From positions 27,555,092 to 27,619,091 of the forward strand of contig OX442415.1 in the NCBI GenBank assembly GCA_949361645.1: a DNA stretch of 64,000 nucleotides. The letters run 5' to 3'. The notes under the pieces were generated by a model. That model worked only from the letters and a program-made list of their open reading frames with translations, did no database searches and had not been told where the DNA came from. How positions within the stretch are numbered: position 1 is the first letter of the stretch; each line of letters starts with the position of its first letter. The DNA comes from Spongilla lacustris. Taxonomy: Eukaryota > Porifera > Demospongiae > Spongillida > Spongillidae. Made by a program: the position numbers and the translations under genes. Shown in pieces: positions 44,241 through 55,500 of the stretch.

Positions 44241-47200
44241 CAATCACATAATGACATCACCTACCAATCATATGGTGACATCACCTACCAATCACATGAT
44301 AACATCACCTACTAATCACATGGTGACATCACCTACCCATTACATGGTGACATCACCTACCAATCACATGGTGACATCACCTACCAATCACATGGTGACA
44401 TCACCTACCAATCACATGGCGACATCACCTACCAATCACATGGTGACATCACCTACCAATCATATGGTGACATCACCTACCAATCATATGGTGACATCCC
44501 CTACCAATCATATGATCACACCACAAATCTACCACCCCTCCCCTCCTCCCCTGTCCTTACATCTTGGCCGCCTCACTCTGTGTGCATGCTGCTTTGATGG
44601 CTTCATTGCTGTACATGAAGTAGAAAGATATTGCAAGACTGGGGAGGAGGGGGAGGGGAGAGGGGGTGAGTTAAGATGTGCAGATGGCCTTCTACAAACT
44701 TACGCATAGGCAGGATCCAGCAGAAAGAGGTAGTGAAGGATTTTGTTAGTGGTAGTATTAGTCACCACCAATACAGCTACCTCAAATATCTGTGGAAGGA
44801 GGGGGAGAGAAGAGAGAAGGGGAAGAGAGGGAAAAATGGAGGGGGAGGAGTAGAGAGGTCCCACAAGTACACCAGCAACTCTCCCAAAGTCTACCACAAA
44901 CCTGTGAGCTGAACAAGAAGTAGAGGACTATCACACAGAAGGCAATAAGACCACTCTTGAAGAAGAAGGAGACACAGTACACAAATGGAATGAGAGCCCA
45001 GCACGTGAGCAGCTGCAGGGAGAAAGGTGAGCTATGGGGTATGGGGTATGGGGTATCGGATGTGGGATGATATGAGATTTGCGGTTGGCAGGGAGAGATG
45101 TGGATAGGAGAGGAGAATGCCCCTTCACTACACCACACGAATGCCCCCCTACACCACATGAATGCCTCCCTACACCACCTGAATGCCCCCCTACACCACA
45201 TGAATGCCCCTACACCACCTGAATGCCCCCCCACACCACATGAATACCCCCCTACACCACACACACTCACCACACACACTCACCAACAACAGGGCCACAG
45301 CTGCTAAGTTTTCTCCAGTGTAGCCTGTGCTCTGGAAGGCAGCAAACATCACCACAGAGATGACGATTGGGACCACAGCACTGATCAGGTCCCAGAGGAA
45401 GGTGGCCATCCAGTAACTGCTCACATACACACCACTGACAAACTGAAGGTGCTTGGCCTGGGGAAGAGGAAATTACGACATGTGGACAAAGTCCCGTGAA
45501 TTGGCAGCCAAATCATAACAAACCTTTGACTCTCGCTCCTGTACCAGGAACAGCACATAGCTAGCAAGCAGGAAGCTGTACCCAAAGACCACCATTGTTC
45601 CCACGGTGTAGCCAAGAAAGGTCTGGGTAGCCGTGCTGATCTGTAGACACATGCCATGTCATCACACCCACTGACCACACCCACACATAGCAATAACCAA
45701 CGAAATGCTGGTACCCTGTGAGTGGTGTGCTAAAGTGTTCAATTGTATGCAAAATGTATGTAAATTTAAGGTATACAAAGATATGCAAAGGTATTCAAAG
45801 GTATTCAAAGGTATGCAAAGGTATTCAAAGGTATGCAAAGGTATTCAAAGGTATGCTAAGGTATTCCAAGGTATGCAAAGGTATTCAAAGACAAGCTGGT
45901 TGATATAATTATGAGACACTGCACTTACCTGTTCCTCCAGATCTCTTGGCAGGGGGTAGTTGTTCACTGATATGGTCATGTTCACTCCCACTGGTCGCTG
46001 CTGCAGGATTATGTTATGGAGAGCATTGAGGGCAGCTGCAGACATGTGGAAGGGCTGGGGAAGAGGAGGAATAGGTGGTGTGCACTAATTAAAGTACACA
46101 ACCTTCAGTCTGTGCATGTAAAATATATAAATATGTAGTGTGTATGTGTGTGAATAAACTAGCCACATGCTACTACATGTACATGTAGCTTGTAATTGGG
46201 CACATTGTTTTGGGACGGTCCATTATGTAATGGGAGGCATTACTCACCACATTATTGTACCACACTGTGATGGCCACGTCGTCCACTTGAGGTACATAGG
46301 TGGCTGACACACCCCCAGCACTCTCGGGAAGGGAACATGCCTCATTCTGAAAGCAAGTAGCCGAAAAGGCATCCACAGAGTAGCAGGATGGGAGGGGGGA
46401 GGAGGTCGAGGAGGGGGAGGGGCAGGTACTGTTAGGCTGATAATAATTGGGGCAATTGAAGCAGGGGAACAAGTTCAGACTGAGCTGTGAGGAGTTAGAG
46501 GTACTGTCCCCTGAACATGTGACACCCTGCAATGCCCCCAAAACCGGATCAATAAACGACTTGTTAGTCTGAACTAGGTCTGGGGACGAGCACACGGAGA
46601 AGGCGGGGTCCCTGGGACTGACCACAAAGCCACCCTGGAAGCGGTTGAAGAAGATGAGTGGAGTCTCCTGATTGCTAAGGTTGAGGAGGTACTCGGCAAC
46701 AAAGGCAGCTTTGTCCTGGAGTGGACCTTGGAGGTGGGCGGAGCCTGTAGTGGGCGGGAGCTTCGGGGGGGCGGGGCACAGGTTATCAGCAGATCCTATG
46801 AAATTTGTTGACACAGTATTTGTGCAGGAGGGAAGCAAGTGGGACCTGGCATAGCAGCAGCTGTGTGTGGGAAAAAGTCACAGTACATATGTACATGTGT
46901 GTGTATGTGTGGGCTGTGTGTGTGTGTGCGTGACATGTGGCTTGACTTGCCTTAGGCACTGGAGGCATGGCTTGTACCCAAAGGTAGATGAGGACGTACA
47001 CTTAGCTGCCAATACCTCCTGGGAAAAAAGGGTGGTGGTGGGGGGGGGGGGGGGGGGGGGAGAAGATACCACACACATGCACACATTTCCATATGCATTA
47101 ATGGAATTGAATCAATTTAAAGGGAGCTTCAATGATATAAGAGAAGGTGAGATGTAGACAGGGGAAGGTAAGGAAAGTGTGGAGCGGGAAGGGAAGGTGA

Positions 47201-50200
47201 GGAGGGGATGAAGGGGAGGTGAGGAGGGGATGAAGGGAAGGTGAGGAGGGAATGAAGGGAAGGTGAGGAGGGGATAAAGGGAAGGTGAGGGGTGCAAGAA
47301 TGGTAATATGTGGAGAGGGGATGGTGTGGTTGCTGTTACATGTATTTTAAGACGCCTCCAAATCTCCAAATATCAATATTTTAACAAACTGGTCTAGAGT
47401 AGTTTTTAGTGATATACATACATGTATAAGTGTGTTATCAGGTTACATGATCACATAACTAGTCACATGATGATATGTATGTTCATATGATCAGTGATAC
47501 CCGGACATCATACATGTAGGTTGTTTACATGCACCATAGATAGAATATATGCATGCACTTACACTTGATGCATTAGCACAGAACTGGTCCAACAGCTGGT
47601 GTTGGTAAGAGCAGCATTGGGAGACATCACTGTAGTTCCCCACATGCCCAATGATGTCATTGACTGCCCCAGTGTAGTCTAAGAAGTCTGTCATACCCAG
47701 GGAGGCGTGGTTCACATACTAAAGAAGTAGAGAGGTGGGAGGGGGAGGGTATGGAAAGGATGAGTAGGGAGGGGGAGGAGTAGGAGGAGAGGAAGGAGTA
47801 CAGATTGGGATGTAAGGGTGGTCCACCAACTTACTGTGAAATTGATGCTGGCATTTCCAAATGATGCCCAGAAGAATGTTATGTTGGATGTAGAAGTAGC
47901 TGAGTTCTGTACACTGAGCAGCCTCTTGGAACTGTCTGTGTTATTGTCTGTGAGAGTCTTTGAGAGGACTAGTCCAAGAAGGACCAGGAGGAGAGGGAGG
48001 AACAGCTGGGTCACCAGGGAGCCCCAGAACCTGATGGTGTTGTAGAAACGCTTCAACAGGATTGCATAAAACTGCTGGAACCAGAGTACAGGGCCAGAGT
48101 TGAGACCTGGAGGGAGGGAGGGAGGGAGGGAGGGAGGGAGTGAGTGAGTGAGTGAGTGAGTGAGTGAGTGAGTGAGTGAGTGAGTGAGTGAGTGAGTGAG
48201 TGAGTGAGTGAGTGAGTGAGTGAGTGAGTGTAGTAGGAATTTTATCACAAACCATGCAATGCATGTACTTACTGTATGACGGGATAGTGGTCTTCTGTTT
48301 TCCATGTTTTGCCACACTACTAGCTAGATCTATAATGGATGGTCTAAAAGTGGTTGTACCAGTACCACCAAAGGGCAAAGTGGCTGTCGGCTGCTCATCA
48401 TTGTCCTCCAAGTTGAAAACCACTAGGCTGAGGTCAGGAGGTGGAAGGTGTATGGGAGGGGCATAGCTGTTGTATGGGGGTGTGGCTTCTGTATGAATGT
48501 GGGGAGGACCCAGGGCATGGTCTGACCCCGCCCCCACCTTGATGAAGACTTCCTCAAGTGTAGTGACTGACACGCCATAACTGGAGATACCTAGCTCCTT
48601 CTGACGAGCTGATAGGAGAGAAGGGAGGCAGGTGGTAAGAAGAGAGAGCTGAGCAGAGGGGAAGGAGGGGGAGGAGGAGGAGGGAAGGAGGAGGAGCTGG
48701 AGGAGGGAGGAGGGAGGAAGGAGGAGGGAGGAGGGAAGATTGAGGCAGAGGGATGGGAATGAGGGAGGAAGATAGGCGAGAAGGAGAGGGAGTGCCAGTG
48801 AGGGAGAAGTGCAAAAATAGACGAGAAAGGAGAAAAAGAGGCTATAGCCTAAATCTAACCCTCTAACTGTTCAAACATGGCAGGAAACTGGTGTGTACAA
48901 GCGGAGGGTAGGATGAATGATAGCTCTGCTCCAACATCAGTTGTCTGTTGGGCTCCATCCACAGACCTTAGCACAAGCTCAGCAACTTGGCGGGAGTCAC
49001 ATGATGCTTCCTTCACCATGGTCATGTGGTAGCCAATGCCATATCTTGGAGGAAATGAGTCGGGATGAATTCATTTACGATCAGTGTATTTCCCTTAAGC
49101 ATACTGTACCTGTTCTTAAGGTAGAGGGGTGACCCACTGCACCGTAGCCTGCCTTCAACCATGATGGCAATCCTGTCTCCCAGGAGGTCAGCTTCATCCC
49201 TGCAGCGGGGACACTCCATTAAATGCACACCTTGGCCCACACATCAATAAACATCTCTCACATGTGGTGGGTGGTCAGAAGCACAGTACGGCCTTTCTTG
49301 TGTTTGACCAAGAGGTCCCAGGTGGCCCTACGAGCATAGGGGTCCATGCCTGAGGTAGGCTCATCCAAGATGACCACCTGTGACCCCCCGATGAGGGCAA
49401 TGGCCACACTCAGCTTCCTCTTCATACCCCCGGAGAGCTGGCTGGAGGGTACGTTGGTCTTGTCCACCAGCAGGAGGTCCTCAATCATGGCCGCCACCTC
49501 TGCATCCACCTTCTTCTTGTTATCTATACCCTGGAGTGAAGACCAAGGTATGGAGTGAGTACCAAGGTACAGGTATGGAGTGAGGACCAAGGTTAGGTAT
49601 AGAGTGAGGACCAGGAATGGAGTGAGGGCCAAGGTACATGTATGGAATGAGGACCAAGGAATGGAGTGATAAGGTACATGTATGGAGTGAGGACCAAGGA
49701 ATGGAGTGATAAGGTACATGTATGGAGTGAGGACCAAGGAATGGAGTGATAAGGTACATGTATGGAGTGAGGACCAAGGAATGGAGTGATAAGGTACATG
49801 TATGGAGTGAGGACCAAGGAATGGAGTGATAAGGTACATGTATGGAGTGAGGACCAAGGAATGGAGTGATAAGGTACATGTATGGAGTGAGGACCAAGGA
49901 ATGGAGTGATAAGGTACATGTATGGAGTGAGGACCAAGGAATGGAGTGATAAGGTACATGTATGGAGTGAGGACCAAGGAATGGAGTGATAAGGTACATG
50001 TATGGAAGGAATGGAGTGATAAGGTACATGTATGGAGTGAGGACCAAGGAATGGAGTGATAAGGTACATGTATGGAGTGAGGACCAAGGAATGGAGTGAG
50101 GATCGAGGTAGTGATGGAGTGCTCAACATAATATTCATCCAAAACCAGCTGGGCTCAATCATAGATAGTGGTTGATACGAGCAGTTAGCCACTTTAAAAC

Positions 50201-52478
50201 ATTCTCTATAATCCAGCTGTAAAATTAGCGAGGACTGTTATGATTACTACACCGTAATTGTCCAAGGTTAAATAAATTGATGGTTGACTTCAGCAGTTAG
50301 CCACACAATGCAAAACACTATTGCATACATGTACAGGTACATGTTGTATTGTAAATAATTTAACCACCAAAGACTTGATCACTAGCAACACTTCTCATCA
50401 ATCATGAATGTGAGTGGGGTGGACTGAGTGGAGTGGACTTTTTTGGACCGGACTTTTTTGGACCGTAATACTTGTTGACCCCACCCATACCACGCCCCCT
50501 TCTCCCCTGTCTCTATACCCCACCCACACCATGCCCCCTTCTCCCCTGTCTCTATACCCCACCCATACCACACCCCCTTCTCCCCTGTCTCTATACCCCA
50601 CCCATACCACGCCCCCTGACCCCTGTCTCTATACCACACCCATACCACGCCCCCTTCCCCTATGTCTCACCTTCAGTTTCATAAAGAACCACAGATGTTC
50701 CCTAACAGTAAGTGGATCGAAGAGCACATTGTGTTGGGGACATATGCCAAGGCTCCTTCGGACCTGGTCCATCTCTGTAAGGATGCTGTGTCCATTGACG
50801 ATGGCACCCCCAGAGGTGGGCGTGTACAGGCCGGTGAGTATGGACATGGTGGTGGTCTTGCCAGCACCATTGTGGCCCAGGAGGGCCGTGATGTGGTCCC
50901 TGTACATGGTGAGGGAAATGTCCTCCACTGCCACCTTGGGCTTCTTTGGCTGGTGTGGTGAGGGTGTGATAGTGTTGTGTGATAGTGCAGGTATGAAGGT
51001 TGGTGTGATAGTGAGGGTGTGAGGGTATGATAGTGAGGGTATGATAGTGAGAGTGTGATAGTGAGTGTGTAATGGTGCAGGTGTGAAGGTAGGGTATGAT
51101 AGTGAGGGTGTGAGAGTGTGATAGTGAGGGTGTGATAGTGAGGGTGCGATAGTGAGAGTGTGATGGTGCAGGTGTGAAGGTAGGGTATGATAGTGAGGGT
51201 GTGAGTGTGATAGTGAGAGTGTGACAGTGAGGTGTGAAGGTAGGGTGTGGTAGTGAGGGTGTGATGATGTGGATGAGGTGGCCTTGATAGAACATCTAAA
51301 GATTGACTCACCCAACCTCTGTACACTTTGCGGAGGTGCCTGATGGATATTCCGGCTTCCATGTCCTTTGGCTCGTCTTCAAAGTCCAACATGTTGCTGT
51401 GCCCATCCTTCATGGGAGCAGCCTACAAAAGAATGAAAGGGCTGAGAACTGATACAAAGGCCTGGGGACTGGTATAAAGGCCTGGGGACTGGTATAAAGG
51501 CCTGGGGAATGTAATAAAGGCCTGGGGACTGAAATAAAGGTATGGGGTCTGAAATGAAGGCCTGGGACTGACATAAAGTCTACTGTATATTTCCAGTGGT
51601 TGTGGACATTGACATCTCCATATCCCAATCCCCACACATCCACACATCCCCACACATCCCACACATCCCCACACATCCCACACATCCCCACACATCCCAC
51701 ACATCCCTATACATCCCACATACATTGTAATTATAACATGCTGATGTAATAAGGAAAGTGTAAAGCTGCGTACATGTACGTGTACCTCAAGAGGTGTGAT
51801 CTTGTACGACCTGCCCATCCAATAGGAAGGGAGGAAGGGGAAGTAAAATGGCCTGGGCACTCCATATTCACCTGGCCTAATGGCATCTACATACCTGTGT
51901 TGAGACAGATACATTGTAGCAGTGAGGTATAGTGTTGTACATATCGTGCATACATTGCAGCAATGAGGCACAGTGTTGTATCTAGCATACATGTACATGT
52001 ACATTGTAGCAGTTGTACCACATGCAGTTCACACATGCATACACCACATACAATCAGTCAGTTATTATGCTGCAAATCAACAGCCGACAAAACTGAGGTA
52101 CCAATCAATGATCCGTCTAGATTAGTTGGCCAAATCTCAGCGTACAAGAAAAAGAGCATGTATAGTACGTGTATACTCATTGTCTGGCATAGCAGACCCT
52201 CGCGTGGACGGAGGGTCTGGAAGGTTGCCTATTCTCGAATTGTGCCGATTACTTTCTGATCATTACAATATTATTGTATCGGGAGTACATACATGTATGT
52301 CAATTACATTCTTCCCGGCGTAACAATTTCTAATGAACAGAAACTAATCAAGAAAAGGCAACCTTCAAGACCCTCCGTCCACATGAGGGTGTGCTATGCC
52401 GGACTACTATATACTCACTCATACCTTTCCTTCACATCCACACACATACAATGTGTGCACACACATGTACATGTACAT

Positions 52479-52550
<72 letters not shown>

Positions 52551-55500
52551 ACCACGCTATCACCATGTAGAGAATAGCATCAAATATCAACATCCCGCAG
52601 ACCCACATGAGGTTGAAGGGATCGTCAATGGACAGAGGCTCAGCAAAGTTGCTGAACTGTGCCCCCTCCTGCCTCAGCTCAAGAGCCGAGAAGACATTGA
52701 TAGCCAACCCCATGCACGTGTTGGACAGAAGGCAGAGGGCAACTTTGGTACCTCTGAGGGAGGGAGGAGGGAGGAGGGAGGGGAGGGAGGGGGAGGGAGG
52801 GAGGGAGAGAGGGGGAGGGAGGGAGGGGGAGGGAGGGAGGGGGAGGGAGGGAGGGGGAGGGAGGGAGGGGGAGGGAGGGAGGGGGAGGGAGGGAGGGGGA
52901 AGAGTGCGAGGTAGGGAGGAAAGGCAGTGAAAAGAATAACCAAATCATAAAAAATGCCATTGTAACATAGGAGAGTGCAGACATGAGCTGATACTCACAA
53001 TGAAAGTGAATCAAACTTAGTTGCAATGAACAGGTATGGTATGAGGAAGGCAAACCATATAAGGAAGGCCACCACCAGAGCAACACGAGCAGAGCTGAAG
53101 AACACACTGCAAAACAATAATAGTTAGTTGACAGCTAAATTACCATGCAGCAAAACAAATGGTACATCAGTGGTACATGTACATCAATGGTATACTGGTC
53201 AACAGTACATCAACAGTACGCCAATTAAACATGTACATCAACAGTATGTCAACGATATATCAATAGTAAGCCAATGGTACATCCAATGATACATCAACAG
53301 TATGCCAATGATACATCAACAGTATGCCAACGGTACATGTACATCAACGGTATGTCACTGGTACTCACCTCACAAGGTAACCAAAGGAGATGAGGGTCAA
53401 ACTGAAAGTTAAGAAGTAAGCCAATAGCAGAAACCAACTGCTCTTGGGATAAATCTGACCAAACTGCATGTACATATACACATGTATGACCAAAGAAGGC
53501 AATGATATAAATAGCAGCACGGTCACATGATAGCCCCGCCCCACCTTGAGTAGTATACTGAGGACAAGTACAGAGATGAGCAGGAAGAGGAACTGCTTGA
53601 TGTACCAGGACATCCACAGCACCCACTGGCTAAGGCCCATCATCTTCATGGACTCACGAATCCTCGTCTCCTTCTCAATAACCAGCTCCTGTGGAGTGGG
53701 GGAGTAGGAGATAGGGTGGGTAGGGATGGGCATTAGTTGGAATTTGATCATGGGAATGAGACGGGAGACCACTGTACCTTGACAAAGTATGCGAAGGAGT
53801 ACATGAATGCTAGTATGGCAAACAAAGGGAATGCAAAGCTTATGGCACTCAAGAAAAGGTCTTGTCGATATTGAGGGTAAGGAAATTGCTGCAAAACATT
53901 GTACGTGTGAGTATGCATTTGTATGTGTGCGTACATGTGTATTGTGGAGGGAGGGGGATGGAGGGAGGATGGAGAGGAGTGAGGGAGGGGGAGGGAGAGA
54001 GGTGGTAAGATGAGAAAGTGGTAGATATCAGCAGTTCCAAACAAACATGTTTTCCCCCTTCAAAAAAAAAAAAAAGGCAATCAATATCAATTTGATCAAT
54101 ATATGTTTACAGTTTGTACAATACAATTGAAAAATAACACAGGGGGTGTAGATAAGGGGGTGTCTTTAGAGGGTTAAAGAGGTTACTGCAGCTACACCCA
54201 CCTCAATAGGCACATCCCATTAATATCCTCACATCCACACACTTATGTCACACACCTACACACTTCTCATATCAATAGGCACATCCACACTTACCCTCAC
54301 GTCAATAGGCACATCCACACTCTGGTTGGTCTTCCACTCAATGATGGCCTGGCCTATTGCATTCTGGAGGTGGAGGAACCCTTGTGTGAGGTAGTAGCTA
54401 TATAGGGAGGAAGTACCAGGGTGAGTGCAGAGAGGGAGGGAGGGAGGAGACTTTGGTGCTTCAAGAAGGTACAATAGAAGCAGGTCACGTGAATTTGACA
54501 ATCACACTTATTTTGACTACCTCCTCCCACTTTAAGCAAAGCTGCACCATCCACTGATCACCCCCCACACATCACACCATCACTGATCACCCCACACACA
54601 TCACACCATCCACTGATCACCCCCACACACATCACACCATCCACTGATCACCCCCACACACATCACACCATCACTGATCACCCCACACACATCACACCAT
54701 CCACTGATCACCCCCACACACATCACACCATCCACTGATCACCCCCACACACATCACACCATCCACTGATCACCCCCACACACATCACACCATCCACTGA
54801 TCACCCCCTATATCACACAATGTCCATCACAACTAACCACACAACACTGTGAGTAGGTAATAATCTAAACCTCTCACACCTACATGTACATTTAACACCC
54901 TCCATCGAGTCATATGTACTCATACATGTACTTCCAGAAATTATTGTCCAGTAGGCTTACTTGTCATCCACCCTGGCTCCAGGCAGTATGACTCCTGGGG
55001 CAGACTGGGCAGTAAGCCTTGAGTTGAGCTTATCATTCTTCAGACGTATGGTGTACTCCAGATTGTTGCCTTGGAGATTATCGAAGTACACAGCTGCAAT
55101 GGAAATAATCAATGCAGTATGTAAATATGATGGTAGTTGGGATAGTGGCTTGACGGATAGTGATGTGGTGCTGGGGATGAGGTGATGGGATGATGGTGTG
55201 GTGAGGGTGGTAGTGTGGGGATTGTACTATGGGTATGGTGGTGTGAGTATATCATGATGGTGTTGGGATTGGGCATGCGGATGGAATGGTGACGTAGGTG
55301 GACCATGGGATAACCTGATGTGAGATGAGGATGGGGCATGGTGGCTGAACTAGCTACATTGTAGCTGACAAGGTGCAAATGTGTATGTGTGAAGTGAAGT
55401 GTGGAGTGAGGGGCACAAGGGAAAGGCTGCTGGTATGGTCTGAATACCAGGCATTATTTGTCCCCTGTGGAATAACACAGTACAGTTAAGGGGGTATCGC

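Noticed and set aside
44176..44709. 177-codon plus-strand ORF of TNHMVTSP repeats
   Set aside because: The 24-bp minisatellite lies in an ABCA intron. The period of a multiple of three keeps the frame open, and there is no other coding evidence.
49258..50192. Long overlapping antisense ORFs of [14 protein letters not shown] repeats
   Set aside because: They are translations of the 40-bp intronic minisatellite. All three frames stay open because of the repeat, and only 49,262-49,530 is a true exon.
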